A stretch of 64,000 nucleotides of DNA from DASYML01 sp036009045. GTDB lineage: Bacteria; Acidobacteriota; Blastocatellia; Pyrinomonadales; Pyrinomonadaceae. The DNA lies in contig DASYML010000187.1 of assembly GCA_036009045.1 (NCBI GenBank), positions 101,524 through 165,523 on the forward strand, in the 5' to 3' direction. Position 1 is the first letter of the stretch. Each line of letters starts with the position of its first letter. Shown here in pieces: positions 8,045 to 16,836 of this stretch. A program made the translations under genes and the position numbers. Below the pieces are notes generated by a model. It was given only the letters and a program-made list of their open reading frames with translations, searched no databases and was not told the DNA's origin.

Positions 8045-9175
8045 ATGAGCAAACGCGATTATTACGAAATTTTGGGTGTCAGCCAGACGGCCACGGATCA
8101 GGAAATCAAGAGCGCCTACCGTCGTCTCGCGGTGCGTTATCATCCAGATAAGAATCCGGGTGATGAGGAAGCCGAAAACAAATTCAAAGAGGCAGCGGAG
8201 GCATATTCCGTCCTCTCGGATGCAGGGCAACGCGGGCGCTATGACCGCTTCGGCCATGCGGGCGTGTCGAGCAGTGCCGCTTCGGCGGGCTGGGGTACGC
8301 CCGGCTTCGGCGGTATCGAAGACATCCTGGGCGACCTCTTCGGCTTCGGAGATGTCTTTGGCGGGCAGGGTCGCGGCGGGGCCGGGGGCGCGCGCAGGAC
8401 TACCGCGCAAAGAGGCTCGGACCTGCGCTACGATCTGGAAATCTCTCTGGAAGAGGCGGCGGCTGGCATGACTGCGAGCCTGCGTATTCCGCGTCTCGAA
8501 TCCTGCGACGATTGCAAAGGCTCCGGCGCTGCCGAAGGCACGCAGCCGGAAAGCTGCCAGACCTGCGCCGGGATGGGCCAGGTCCGTTATCAGCAGGGCT
8601 TCTTCTCCGTCGCCCGCACTTGCAGCACCTGTCGAGGCACTGGTCGCATCATTCGTAATCCGTGCCAGACGTGCAAGGGCGCAGGCCGCGTCGAAAAAGA
8701 GAGGACGATGGAGGTCAAGATTCCTGCGGGAGTCGAGACAGGTTCGCGCCTGCGCGTGCAGGGCGAAGGCGAGTCCGGCATGCAGGGTGGACCATCCGGC
8801 GATCTTTACGTCGTCATACATGTCCATGAGCACGAACAGTTCGAGCGACAGGGAAGCCATCTCTACACCACCGTGCCCGTTACCTTCGCACAGGCCGCAC
8901 TCGGCGCGGAAATCAACGTCAAGACTCTCAACGGTCAGAAGCCGTACAAGATTCCTGCGGGCACACAGAGCGGACAGGATTTTCGTCTGAGGGGCGAGGG
9001 TCTGCCCGTCCTCGGCGGACGCGGGCGCGGCGACCTCATCTTCATCGTCAAGGTCATCACCCCGACCACGCTGACACGCGAACAAAGGCGTCTGCTCGAA
9101 CAACTCTCCGAAATAGAAACCAAGGACCTGGAAGACAAGGGTCTCATGGATAAGGTCCGCAACATGTTCGGATGA
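8045..9175 (+). CDS. dnaJ: Chaperone protein DnaJ (type I Hsp40)
   Basis: DnaJ delivers unfolded clients to DnaK and stimulates its ATPase. The 376-residue protein has the full type I layout. The J domain has HPD at residues 33-35, followed by a Gly/Phe-rich linker at roughly 75-120. Four CxxCxGxG zinc repeats follow (CDDCKGSG, CQTCAGMG, CSTCRGTG, CQTCKGAG), then the two beta-barrel client domains and a C-terminal dimerisation region ending DKVRNMFG. It lies 137 bases after dnaK, with a hairpin between them, so its expression may be partly uncoupled. A GAGAG-type ribosome site precedes the ATG. Confidence 0.97.
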   Translation: MSKRDYYEILGVSQTATDQEIKSAYRRLAVRYHPDKNPGDEEAENKFKEAAEAYSVLSDAGQRGRYDRFGHAGVSSSAASAGWGTPGFGGIEDILGDLFGFGDVFGGQGRGGAGGARRTTAQRGSDLRYDLEISLEEAAAGMTASLRIPRLESCDDCKGSGAAEGTQPESCQTCAGMGQVRYQQGFFSVARTCSTCRGTGRIIRNPCQTCKGAGRVEKERTMEVKIPAGVETGSRLRVQGEGESGMQGGPSGDLYVVIHVHEHEQFERQGSHLYTTVPVTFAQAALGAEINVKTLNGQKPYKIPAGTQSGQDFRLRGEGLPVLGGRGRGDLIFIVKVITPTTLTREQRRLLEQLSEIETKDLEDKGLMDKVRNMFG

Positions 9176-9185
9176 TAAGGACAAA

Positions 9186-9269
9186 GGCTGGAGGCTAGAG
9201 GCTAGTAAAGAACTGTTGTCTTTCACTAGCCTCTCACCTCTGACCTCTTTTCCCATCCTCCAGCCTCTG
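9186..9269. repeat. Heptamer inverted repeat, GAGGCTA family
   Basis: Left arm 9186-9207 reads as GAGGCTG/GAGGCTA words. The right arm (about 9223-9269) begins ACTAGCCTCTCACCTC and is interrupted before a last CAGCCTC. Loop GTAAAGAACTG. It starts ten bases after the dnaJ stop. Confidence 0.8.
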
Positions 9270-9508
9270 TCTTCGTTGTTCCGCAATCATACAAGCGGCT
9301 CAGACAAGGTATGAAGACGCTGTCTCATAATTGTTCACAACGGGTCTCGCAATAATCCCGCAATAATCGCTATCTCAAAGTAAAGAAGAGCGTTCGCCTC
9401 TTTGCGTCTCTCTCTCAACGCTGCGGCATGTGTGTTGCTCAGACAATCTATGATTTTGGAAATCTTTGACTCTCCCGGAATCTGAGAAACCTGTTTGGAG
9501 CATAAAAG

Positions 9509-9874
9509 ATGAGACACAAACACCTCGCAGCAATTTTCGCGGCCCTTCTCTTAACCTTCTCTGCCACAGCCGCGCGCGCCGCATCCGGCGGCGATGACGG
9601 CAAGGACACAGACACGCGGCTGGTCAACGCCAAAGTGGTCGAGGTGACGGACGAGCACATCTCTGTGATGGCCCAGACGGGCGTTGAGCATGTCATCGCG
9701 ATTAACCGCGCGGATACGAATGTGACTATCGAAGGACGCGTCGTTTCGCTCAAGGATGTGCGTGAGGGTGATGTGATTACGATTGACCTTGACGCTCAGA
9801 AGCGCGTCAAGTTTGCGAAGAATATAGCCATCCGCTCCTCTGAAGGGTCAGAGGTCGCACGGAATCGCCGGTGA
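9509..9874 (+). CDS. Small exported protein with a beta-rich domain
   Basis: I do not recognise a named family. The 121-residue product begins with a clear signal peptide (MRHKHLAAIFAALLLTFSATAARA, cut after about residue 24). A compact domain follows (LVNAKVVEVTDEHISVMAQTGVEHVIAINRADTNVTIEGRVVSLKDVREGDVITI) that looks like a small OB-like or DUF5666-type barrel. The strands VVEVTDEHISV and GDVITIDLD support this. It stands alone between dnaJ and the convergent tsaD, and a strong hairpin terminator follows. It is probably a periplasmic or surface protein of unknown role. Confidence 0.75.
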   Translation: MRHKHLAAIFAALLLTFSATAARAASGGDDGKDTDTRLVNAKVVEVTDEHISVMAQTGVEHVIAINRADTNVTIEGRVVSLKDVREGDVITIDLDAQKRVKFAKNIAIRSSEGSEVARNRR

Positions 9875-9928
9875 CTGGTCCAGATATTCTTTACCGAATA
9901 TCGCCTCGTGGACCTTTGCTGGCGCAAT

Positions 9929-9962
9929 AGAGCCGCTTTGCTTTGATCGGCAAAGCGGCTCT
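9929..9962 (+). terminator. Hairpin terminator between converging genes
   Basis: AGAGCCGCTTTGC (9929-9941) pairs perfectly with GCAAAGCGGCTCT (9950-9962) around an eight-base loop, followed by AGCATTTTA. It can serve the small exported-protein gene on the plus strand; tsaD ends 46 bases to the right on the minus strand. Confidence 0.8.
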
Positions 9963-10007
9963 AGCATTTTAGGCAGCGCTTATCAGAAGGCTCTCGCTCG
10001 AAAACTT

Positions 10008-11084
10008 TTATAACCTGTAACGAACACGGCTGCGACGCAGCGCCTCGTCTTCGACATCAACATTTTGCAGCCGCAAAGAGACATCCGCATTGAGGTCCAG
10101 CCCCGCGCGCTCGCCAGCCTTTAACTTGACTGTCCCGGCGGCGGCGATCATGGCCGCGTTGTCCGTCGAGAGATGCATCGAAGGGAAATAGACAGGCAGC
10201 CCCAAACGCTCAGCCGCTTCCTGCGCCGCGCCCCTGAGCGCCTGGTTGCAGGCCACACCGCCCGCGACGATGAGCGTGCGCGGGTGATGTTCCAACGCCA
10301 AACGCTCCATCGTTCCGACCAGCGAGCGCACGACGACGCTTTGAAAGCTGGCGCACAAATCCTTGATGGCCTGTGAAGGTTCCTCTCCATCCGCGACCGC
10401 CTTCAGCCCCGTTTCGCGGACGTGCTTGGAGACGGCGGTCTTCAACCCGCTGAAACTAAAATCGGGTCGCCCGTCGCCCATCCTGGGCACCGCGAAATGC
10501 ACCGCGCGTGGATTCCCCTCGCGCGCCAGCCGCTCTATAATTGGACCACCCGGATAACTCAGCCCCAGCATCTTCGCCACCTTGTCGAAAGCCTCGCCCG
10601 CCGCGTCATCCCTCGTCCGCGCCACCACCTTGTACTTGCACGGCTCCGGCACCAGAAAGAGATTCGTGTGCCCGCCGGAGACGATCAGTGCCAGCGCCGG
10701 ATAGTTGACCGGCGGGTTCTCGAACACGACGGAATAGATGTGTCCCTCTATGTGATTGACGCCGACGAGCGGCTTGTCGAGAGCGAAAGCCATCGCCTTG
10801 GCATACGAGACACCGACGAGCAATGACCCGACCAATCCTGGTCCAATTGTGACGGCGATGCCGTCCAGTTGCTCCTGCTCAACACGAGCGCGCGCCAGAG
10901 CCTCCACGACCACCGGCACAATCTTGTCCAGATGCTCGCGCGAGGCCAGTTCCGGCACAACCCCGCCAAAGCGTTTATGCGTCTCGATCTGCGACGCGAT
11001 GACAGACGAAACCATCTCGCGCCCATCCCTCACGACAGCCGCCGCCGTTTCATCACAAGAACTCTCGATTCCAAGTACAAGCAT
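10008..11084 (-). CDS. tsaD: tRNA N6-adenosine threonylcarbamoyltransferase TsaD
   Basis: TsaD transfers threonylcarbamoyl to A37 of ANN-decoding tRNAs, working with TsaB and TsaE. The 358-residue protein opens LVLGIESSCDETAAAVV and has the metal-binding HIEGHIYS (HxxxH). It also contains VSGGHTNLFLV, YPGGPIIERLA and the nucleotide motif VAGGVACNQALR. Its partner tsaE lies about 8 kb to the right (18908-19369); tsaB is not in the window. The ATG follows a GAGGCTA repeat arm by eight bases (AAATTTTT) with no Shine-Dalgarno site. Length and motifs are normal. Confidence 0.97.
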   Translation of the reverse strand: MLVLGIESSCDETAAAVVRDGREMVSSVIASQIETHKRFGGVVPELASREHLDKIVPVVVEALARARVEQEQLDGIAVTIGPGLVGSLLVGVSYAKAMAFALDKPLVGVNHIEGHIYSVVFENPPVNYPALALIVSGGHTNLFLVPEPCKYKVVARTRDDAAGEAFDKVAKMLGLSYPGGPIIERLAREGNPRAVHFAVPRMGDGRPDFSFSGLKTAVSKHVRETGLKAVADGEEPSQAIKDLCASFQSVVVRSLVGTMERLALEHHPRTLIVAGGVACNQALRGAAQEAAERLGLPVYFPSMHLSTDNAAMIAAAGTVKLKAGERAGLDLNADVSLRLQNVDVEDEALRRSRVRYRL

Positions 11085-11092
11085 AAAAATTT

Positions 11093-11168
11093 AGAGGCTA
11101 GAGGCTGGAGACTGGAGGCTAGTTAAAAACCTTGCTGCTTTGACTAGCCTCCAGTCTCCAGCCTCTAA
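11093..11168. repeat. Heptamer inverted repeat, GAGGCTA/GAGACTG family
   Basis: The left arm (11093-11122) carries GAGGCTA, GAGGCTG, GAGACTG, GAGGCTA in order. The right arm (11143-11168) carries TAGCCTC, CAGTCTC, CAGCCTC in mirror order. The loop begins GTTAAAAAC and contains TGCTTT. It fills the space between rsmD and tsaD. Confidence 0.9.
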
Positions 11169-11172
11169 TCTA

Positions 11173-11730
11173 CTACTGTCTTTCGTAAAAACTCAAAGAC
11201 GAGTCGCCCTGTTTGAGAATACGCCAGCGACGGAGGAGGCCGAGTTCGTCTTTGAGTTCCTTCTTGTGATGATGCTCTGCGATGAACAATCCGTCTTCGC
11301 GCAGCAGTTTACTTTCAGGAGCGCCGAGCGCCTGGAGCACGGGCGCGTATTCGAGCGCATAAGGCGGATCAAAAAAGATGATGTCCCACCCTTCGCCGCC
11401 GCGCGTGCGGGTCCGCCGCAAAAATTCTCCGGCTTCGGCCATCAACACTTCCGTCATCTCCTCCGGCACACCGCACAGGTCCAGATTGGATTCGACGAGG
11501 CCGCACATCTTCCGCGAGCGGTCCACGAAGGTGACATGCGACGCGGCGCGCGAGAGGGCTTCGATGCCGACCGCGCCAGAGCCTGCGCAGAGGTCCAGGA
11601 ATCGCGCCCCCTCTATGCGCGGCGCGATGACGTTGAAGAGCGTCTCGCGCAGGCGGTCGGAGGTGGGCCTGACCGCCATCGAAGGAGGGCTGCGCAAGTT
11701 GCGCCCGCGATATGTTCCCGCGATAACACG
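11173..11730 (-). CDS. rsmD: 16S rRNA (guanine(966)-N2)-methyltransferase RsmD
   Basis: RsmD methylates G966 of 16S rRNA in the assembling 30S subunit. The sequence begins VRVIAGTYRGRNLRSP and continues RPTSDRLRETLFNVI, FLDLCAGSGAVGIEALSR (SAM site) and the catalytic FFDPPYALEY, all family hallmarks. The frame is open back to an ATG at 11772, but the extra 14 residues are encoded by GTCTAAA/GTCTGAA/GTCCAAA heptamers. The family starts at the GTG (11728-11730), so I take that, giving 185 residues. It precedes tsaD on the same strand, with a hairpin filling the gap. Confidence 0.9.
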   Translation of the reverse strand, partial: RVIAGTYRGRNLRSPPSMAVRPTSDRLRETLFNVIAPRIEGARFLDLCAGSGAVGIEALSRAASHVTFVDRSRKMCGLVESNLDLCGVPEEMTEVLMAEAGEFLRRTRTRGGEGWDIIFFDPPYALEYAPVLQALGAPESKLLREDGLFIAEHHHKKELKDELGLLRRWRILKQGDSSLSFYERQ

Positions 11731-11742
11731 CACGATGAATGC

Positions 11743-11767
11743 CAGTCTAAAGTCTGAAGTCCAAACT
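11743..11767. repeat. Single heptamer array, GTCTAAA family
   Basis: Three consecutive heptamers (GTCTAAA, GTCTGAA, GTCCAAA) lie just upstream of the rsmD GTG start. No facing arm is visible, so this may be half of a former hairpin. Confidence 0.65.
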
Positions 11768-12393
11768 CTCAAGCCCGGCCCGTTGAATTAAGTTGAGACC
11801 TGACGGGCGGTCTCTCATGCGAGCGGAAAGGCGTTTCAATAATTGGACCAGGGGTTGGACCATGATTGGCCCAGCGTGCGCTAAAATCGTTGACATTTGT
11901 AGTTGATGTGATTATTCTGCTCCTGCTTCTTTTGTCCGGCGATGACGCTGCCCTTGCTTTAACATCACCGGCCCTCATGAAGCACAAGCATCACAACAAG
12001 CGGAAGTCTTACCAATCTACAGTCTCTCAGCCCAGAGCAATTAGACTCTCACTGCTTCGGATTAATGGTCCGAAGTGGGGGAAGGTTTATCACTTGACCG
12101 GCGGATAAGGTCTGTGCTCGTGTTCCCGCATGAGCCACATCTTCGCAGCCGTTTGAGTGAGAATCCATAATTGTCTCTGTGCCGAGACTGGCCTGAGCAG
12201 ACGGACCTCGCCTGCGCTTACTTCTGATTGATGATCCAGAAATGGACCGATCAAATATTCACAGGTTCCCTGGTAAATAAGCAAGACCACTGAACTGGGC
12301 TACAAACCGATTACCACTGCTTACCAACGAAAAGCGCCCAGAACTTTTCACTTCAAAAAGTGGGTCCCCCACTTGCTAGGAGGGAATACGGAC
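11768..12393. other. Intergenic region before the di-heme cytochrome gene
   Basis: About 620 bases with no well-supported gene. An 80-codon frame from 11866 starts with a hydrophobic stretch but then turns into low-quality basic sequence, and I do not accept it. Three TGGNCCA copies lie within 45 bases near 11840-11876. A good promoter (11890-11918) points right, and an AGGAGGG ribosome site (12379-12385) precedes the cytochrome ATG. Confidence 0.5.
11890..11918 (+). promoter_or_regulatory. Sigma-70-type promoter
   Basis: TTGACA at 11890-11895, a 17-base spacer, and TATTCT at 11913-11918. It points towards the di-heme cytochrome gene, which starts about 470 bases downstream, so it implies either a long leader or an unannotated short transcript. 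Confidence 0.5.
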
Positions 12394-13662
12394 ATGAAGC
12401 TTCTCAAAATTTTTGCGTTAATGTTATTCATTGCGGCCTTCTTCCTCCCAATGGCCTTCACCAGAAGCGTTCAGAGTCAGACGGGCGCGACAGAAGCCCC
12501 CGCAGGCTTTGACAATCTGACCAACAATTCAATCTCCCAGGCGACTTTCAATGCCGACATGGCAGTGTTCGAGGAGAGAGACGACATCGCTAAAGGTCTC
12601 GGCCCCGTCTACAACACGCAGAGTTGCGCCGAGTGTCACCAGAATCCTGTGAGCGGCGGCATCAGCCAGATCACGGAACTGCGTGCCGGACACCAGGACT
12701 CTGCGGGCAACTTCGTGGATGGTCCGGGCGGCTCGCTTATCAATGACCGTGCGACGAACGCGGGGATTCAGGAACGCGTCGGGGGCGCGGAGACAGTGCG
12801 TACTTTCCGCACCTCTCTCAACATCCTCGGCGACGGCTTCGTTGAAGCCATTGATAGCAACACCCTCGTCGCCATCGCCAATAATCAACCGGGCCAGAGC
12901 GGCGGGCAGATCGCGGGTCTTTTCATACAGGTTCCAGTACTTGAAGCACCCGGCCAGAAACGCGGCGGTCGCTTCGGTTGGAAGAATCAGCAGGCGAGCC
13001 TGCTCTCCTTTGCGAGCGATGCCTATCTCAACGAGCAGGGCATCACGAACCGTCTCAACCTGGTGGAGAATACCAGCCTGGGCCGCTTCGTGGGATTCGG
13101 CTCCGGGTTCGACCCTGTTTCCGACACTACGCCCTGCGCGAATAATCCGAGCGTCAAATGCGGCGAAGACCCTGACAACGACATAGACGCTTTCGCAGCG
13201 TTCATGCGTGGGACGAAGGTTCCGCCGCGCGACACAGCACTCGCCGCGACTGCGGACGCGCAAACAGGCGCGGCCCTGTTCAACCAGATAGGTTGCAACA
13301 TCTGCCACGTTACTTCAATCACGACCTCTCCGGCGGGGACGGTCATCAACGGCGGGGCGTTTACAGTCCCGGCGCAACTCGGCAACAAAATCATTCACCC
13401 CTACAGCGATTTTCTGCTGCACGACGTAGGGACAGGCGATGGCATCGTCCAGAACGGCGGCCAGCTAAGCGCGAATCAACTACGCACAGCGCCTTTGTGG
13501 GGCATGCGTACGCGTGACCGCTTGATGCACGACGGCGAGAATTTGACGCGTGACACTGCCATCCAGCGCCACGCGGGCGAAGCCACCTTCGTGATTAACA
13601 ACTACCGTTCGCTCAGCACGACGCAGAAGAACCAGCTGATAACATTCCTCAACTCGCTGTAA
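12394..13662 (+). CDS. Exported di-heme cytochrome c, DUF1111 (DHOR) family
   Basis: A predicted periplasmic electron-transfer protein of the di-heme oxidoreductase-like family (PF06537). A signal peptide (MKLLKIFALMLFIAAFFLPMAF) is followed by two heme c sites: CAECH at residues 78-82 and CNICH near residue 300. The family sequence DDIAKGLGPVYNTQSCAECHQNPVSGG and the C-terminal LRTAPLWGMRTRDRLMHDGENLTRD, which follows a distal His/Met-rich segment, support the call. I use the ATG at 12394 because AGGAGGG sits eight bases upstream; an in-frame TTG at 12373 overlaps that site. No cytochrome c peroxidase or imelysin partner is adjacent. The gene converges with recG across a heptamer hairpin. 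Confidence 0.85.
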   Translation: MKLLKIFALMLFIAAFFLPMAFTRSVQSQTGATEAPAGFDNLTNNSISQATFNADMAVFEERDDIAKGLGPVYNTQSCAECHQNPVSGGISQITELRAGHQDSAGNFVDGPGGSLINDRATNAGIQERVGGAETVRTFRTSLNILGDGFVEAIDSNTLVAIANNQPGQSGGQIAGLFIQVPVLEAPGQKRGGRFGWKNQQASLLSFASDAYLNEQGITNRLNLVENTSLGRFVGFGSGFDPVSDTTPCANNPSVKCGEDPDNDIDAFAAFMRGTKVPPRDTALAATADAQTGAALFNQIGCNICHVTSITTSPAGTVINGGAFTVPAQLGNKIIHPYSDFLLHDVGTGDGIVQNGGQLSANQLRTAPLWGMRTRDRLMHDGENLTRDTAIQRHAGEATFVINNYRSLSTTQKNQLITFLNSL

Positions 13663-13670
13663 GTCTGAAA

Positions 13671-13763
13671 GGCAGGAGACAGAAGCCGGGAGCCAGGAGC
13701 CAGAAGGAAAAGCGATAGCATGCTCTTCATGCTGGCTCCTGGCTCCCGGCTTCTGTCTCCTGC
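13671..13763. repeat. Heptamer inverted repeat, GAGCCAG family
   Basis: The left arm (13671-13703) contains GGAGACA, GAAGCCG, GGAGCCA, GGAGCCA in order and the right arm (13732-13763) is its reverse complement. The loop contains GCATGC and TGCTTTTA follows the right arm. It separates two converging genes and can form a bidirectional terminator. Confidence 0.9.
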
Positions 13764-13765
13764 TT

Positions 13766-16132
13766 TTATCCTACCGCTGCGAGGCCGAAGCGCGGGTCTG
13801 CGCGGATGTGTTCGATGAGGCGTGAGGCTTCGCGTGTCATGCGGCGCGTGGTCAGGTAATGTTCCGCTTCGCGGCGGGCTTCCTCAAGAATCAGCACGTC
13901 GCGGACCAGATTGCCGATGCGGAAGGTGGGGAGTCCGCTCTGGCGTGTGCCCATCACCTCTCCCGGCCCACGAATTTCCAGGTCCTTCTCCGCGATGCGA
14001 AACCCATCGTTAGTCTCTTCCATAATTCCGAGGCGCTCGCGCGCGACGCTCGTCTGTTTCTCCGAAGCGAGCAGGACGCAGAAACTCTTTTCGGCTCCGC
14101 GACCGACGCGCCCGCGCAGTTGATGCAGTTGCGAGAGGCCGAAGCGCTCGGCATGTTCGATGACCATCACGGAAGCGTTGGGAACGTCAACTCCGACTTC
14201 CACGACGGTCGTCGCCACGAGGATGTGAGTCTCGCCGTTGACGAAGCGGCGCATCCCTTCTTCCTTCTCGGCGGTCTTCATCTTGCCGTGCAGCAATCCG
14301 ACATTGAAGTTGGGAAAGACGCGGTCGCGCAGTTGTTCATACATGCGCGTCGCGTCCTTCAAATCCATCTTCTCAGATTCTTCTATGAGCGGGTACACGA
14401 CGTAAGCCTGTCGCCCTGCCCGCACCTCACGCTCGACGCCCTTATAGACGCCCGCGCGCTGGTCCTCTCCAACGACGACGGTCTTGATGGGAGTGCGGCC
14501 CGGCGGCAGTTCGTCAATCACGGAGACATCCAGATCGCCATAAGCGGTCATCGCCAGTGAACGCGGGATAGGCGTGGCGGTCATCACGAGCACGTCGGGG
14601 TTGAAGCCGCGCGCGCGCAGTTCCGCGCGTTGCAGGACGCCGAAGCGATGCTGTTCATCTATCACGATGAGGCCCAGTTTTTGAAACTGGACCGATTCCT
14701 GTATCAACGCGTGAGTCCCTATGATGGCGTGTACGTCTCCCAGAGCGATCTCTTTATGGAGACGTTTTTTCTCTGCGGCGCGCAGGCTGCCTATGAGGAG
14801 TTCGACGCGGAATGGGGTTCTGGCGAGCAGTCTCTTGACGTTGCGCGCGTGCTGTTCGGCGAGGATTTCCGTAGGGGCCATAAGCGCCGCCTGATAGTTA
14901 TTCTCTATCGCCGCCAGCATCGCCTGCAACGCGACGATGGTCTTACCGCTGCCGACATCCCCCTGGAGCAACCTGTTCATAGGCGCATCCGATTGCATGT
15001 CGTCGAAGATACGCGCGATGACGCGTTCCTGCGCGCTCGTCAACTGAAAGGGCAGGATGGACGCGATGCGTTCGCGCACGAGGTCCGTGAGTTCTATGAG
15101 AGCGCCCTTCGCTTCCTTGATTCTTTCGCCGCGCCTTAAGCCGAGCGCGAGCGCGACCCAGAAAAACTCTTCAAAGATGAGGCGCAGGTGCGCCGGGCTG
15201 CGCGCGCGTTCATATTCCGCGAGCGGGACATCTTCCGCCGGAAAGTGTATGCGCCGGAGGGCTGCGGCGCGGCCTATCAGTTTTTGTCTGGCGAGCAAAT
15301 CCGGGGGCAGCGTCTCGCCTATGCTCTGGTCGTCAAGCTGTTCCAGCACGGCGTGCATAATCTCGCGCAAACGCTTGGCGCGAAACTCTCCCAGCTTGCG
15401 ATAGACGGGCACGCGACGGCCCACATGAATCGCCGCCAGCGAAGGATCGTCCTCATTCTCCTCATCAACATCGAGCGCCTCTCCCGCATCGCCCAACTCT
15501 ATTTCTGGACCAGCATCGCCTTCTGTCTCCTCCGCTTCGGCCAGTTGTAAGAGGGCGTGCTCCGGCGGCGTCCATGTGCCGGGCAGCATTTCCAGTTCGT
15601 CCGGCTTGTTGAGACGGAGCGCGAAAGTATTGCGCCGCGTGTCCCACTCCCATTTCCCGTAGGCGACGAAGCGAGCGCCGCGCTCGAATCTCTGCCGGTT
15701 GTAAGTGACGATGCGCTGGGCCGCGCGCCCGGACACGAACCACCACACGACGACGGGCTTGCCGGTCCGCAAAGGGTCTCCGGCGGTAATCTCGAAGATG
15801 TAAAGCGGTGGCGCTTTCGGTGAACGATTCTTGCCGACCTGAAAGCCGCCCGCGACTCTCACGTAGAGTTCAAGCGAAGCCTCCAGCCCGTCATAAAGGT
15901 CGCTGATGCGCGCGAGGTTCGAGCGGTCCTCGTAGCGCATCGGCAGGTAGTTGAGAAGGTCTTCGATGACGGCCTCGCTGGCATCCGTCTTGCCGACGAG
16001 CGTGGCGAGGGCGAGCGCGAGTTTGCGCGCCGTCGGCTGACCGAAGCGCGGAATGCCGAAGCGGTAGAGTTCAATGACGGGAGTCTCTACGGTGAGCGGG
16101 GAACTGGCGACCATCGAGCGTGATAATAACAC
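13766..16132 (-). CDS. recG: ATP-dependent DNA helicase RecG
   Basis: RecG remodels stalled replication forks and Holliday junctions. The 788-residue protein has an N-terminal wedge/OB region and then the helicase core. Core motifs are QLTSAQERVI, LLQGDVGSGKT (Walker A), MAPTEILAEQH, LIVIDEQHRFGVLQR (DEQH box), MTATPIPRSLAMT, STVVEVGVDVPNA-like motif V, and LHQLRGRVGRG. The C-terminal TRQSGLPTFRIGNL is RecG-specific. The wedge region holds an acidic insert (EETEGDAGPEIELGDAGEAL and on, around residues 200-235) that many RecG proteins lack. An alternative start lies at 16114. The gene is monocistronic, facing the di-heme cytochrome gene. Confidence 0.96.
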   Translation of the reverse strand: MLLSRSMVASSPLTVETPVIELYRFGIPRFGQPTARKLALALATLVGKTDASEAVIEDLLNYLPMRYEDRSNLARISDLYDGLEASLELYVRVAGGFQVGKNRSPKAPPLYIFEITAGDPLRTGKPVVVWWFVSGRAAQRIVTYNRQRFERGARFVAYGKWEWDTRRNTFALRLNKPDELEMLPGTWTPPEHALLQLAEAEETEGDAGPEIELGDAGEALDVDEENEDDPSLAAIHVGRRVPVYRKLGEFRAKRLREIMHAVLEQLDDQSIGETLPPDLLARQKLIGRAAALRRIHFPAEDVPLAEYERARSPAHLRLIFEEFFWVALALGLRRGERIKEAKGALIELTDLVRERIASILPFQLTSAQERVIARIFDDMQSDAPMNRLLQGDVGSGKTIVALQAMLAAIENNYQAALMAPTEILAEQHARNVKRLLARTPFRVELLIGSLRAAEKKRLHKEIALGDVHAIIGTHALIQESVQFQKLGLIVIDEQHRFGVLQRAELRARGFNPDVLVMTATPIPRSLAMTAYGDLDVSVIDELPPGRTPIKTVVVGEDQRAGVYKGVEREVRAGRQAYVVYPLIEESEKMDLKDATRMYEQLRDRVFPNFNVGLLHGKMKTAEKEEGMRRFVNGETHILVATTVVEVGVDVPNASVMVIEHAERFGLSQLHQLRGRVGRGAEKSFCVLLASEKQTSVARERLGIMEETNDGFRIAEKDLEIRGPGEVMGTRQSGLPTFRIGNLVRDVLILEEARREAEHYLTTRRMTREASRLIEHIRADPRFGLAAVG

Positions 16133-16163
16133 AAGGGCTTAGCCGCTCTCAGAAAATCATCCA

Positions 16164-16256
16164 TAGAGCGCACAGAGCGCACAGAGCAGGAAGATGAGGA
16201 GCAAGCTTGCTCCTCATCAAACTCTTTTTCATCTGTGCGCTCTGTGAACTCTGTGG
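16164..16256. repeat. Nonamer inverted repeat with nested palindrome
   Basis: The left arm repeats AGAGCGCAC (period nine) and the right arm (16231-16256) holds GTGCGCTCT and related words. Between them, 16193-16218 is a perfect palindrome centred on AAGCTT. It lies between the divergent recG and the nucleotidyltransferase-like gene. Confidence 0.8.
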
Positions 16257-16356
16257 TTAATCTTAAAATGAAAGAACCCTGACGCTGTTCCTGTTTAGAC
16301 CCGACTGACTTATACTTGGGCCAACGAAGCTTAATTGAAAGAGAAGGAGAGCGAGC

Positions 16357-16836
16357 ATGGGACAAGACCCGAAGGAGATGAGCGAAGAGGAGATACGCGA
16401 GCGCATCGTCAAACTGGGATTCGGTGGAGACGGCCAGCGTTTCGAGTCATTCTGTGAGACCTTGCGCGAGGGCTTGCCGCAGGGCACGGGCGTGGCGTTG
16501 CGTGGCAGCGTCGTGACTTCGGAGCGTTGGGAAGACGGCGCGCCCTTCGATGCGGACGGCGAGGGCACGAGCGACCTGGACGTGACGCTCATCGGTTCCA
16601 GGGTGATGGAATACTGGCTCGAAGATGCCTTCTATATTCCCGCCCTGCACACCAAACCGCTCGGAGACAAAGACCCTTCAATCGCGCCCGGTCTCAATCC
16701 TCTGCGCGAGTCGCTGCAAAAACTCGCGCGAAGGCCAGTCAACTTCCAGGCAACTTCAAATCTGGTCCTTTTTACACGCGATGTCCTTCTCGGTCAGCGT
16801 TACTTCACCCTCATAGAGGCGGACGAATCCGCGTGA
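16357..16836 (+). CDS. Nucleotidyltransferase-fold protein
   Basis: The 159-residue protein shows the signature of a pol-beta-type nucleotidyltransferase: LRGSVVTSERWEDG, then GEGTSDLDVTLIGSRVM. These correspond to the GS motif and the two metal-binding Asp (SDLDV). There is no separate substrate-binding domain, so it is a minimal or free-standing version. An acidic Lys/Glu-rich start (MGQDPKEMSEEEIRERIVKLGFGG) precedes it. AGAAGGAGAG gives a good ribosome site. The stop codon overlaps the GTG start of the next gene, so the two are probably translated together. Whether it modifies a protein, a nucleotide or RNA cannot be told. Confidence 0.7.
   Translation: MGQDPKEMSEEEIRERIVKLGFGGDGQRFESFCETLREGLPQGTGVALRGSVVTSERWEDGAPFDADGEGTSDLDVTLIGSRVMEYWLEDAFYIPALHTKPLGDKDPSIAPGLNPLRESLQKLARRPVNFQATSNLVLFTRDVLLGQRYFTLIEADESA

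Noticed and set aside
8003..9286. 427-codon minus-strand frame
   Set aside because: It is antisense to dnaJ across its whole length and has no recognisable domain.
11866..12108. 80-codon frame with a hydrophobic N-terminus
   Set aside because: It overlaps a promoter, its second half looks random, and it has no ribosome site.
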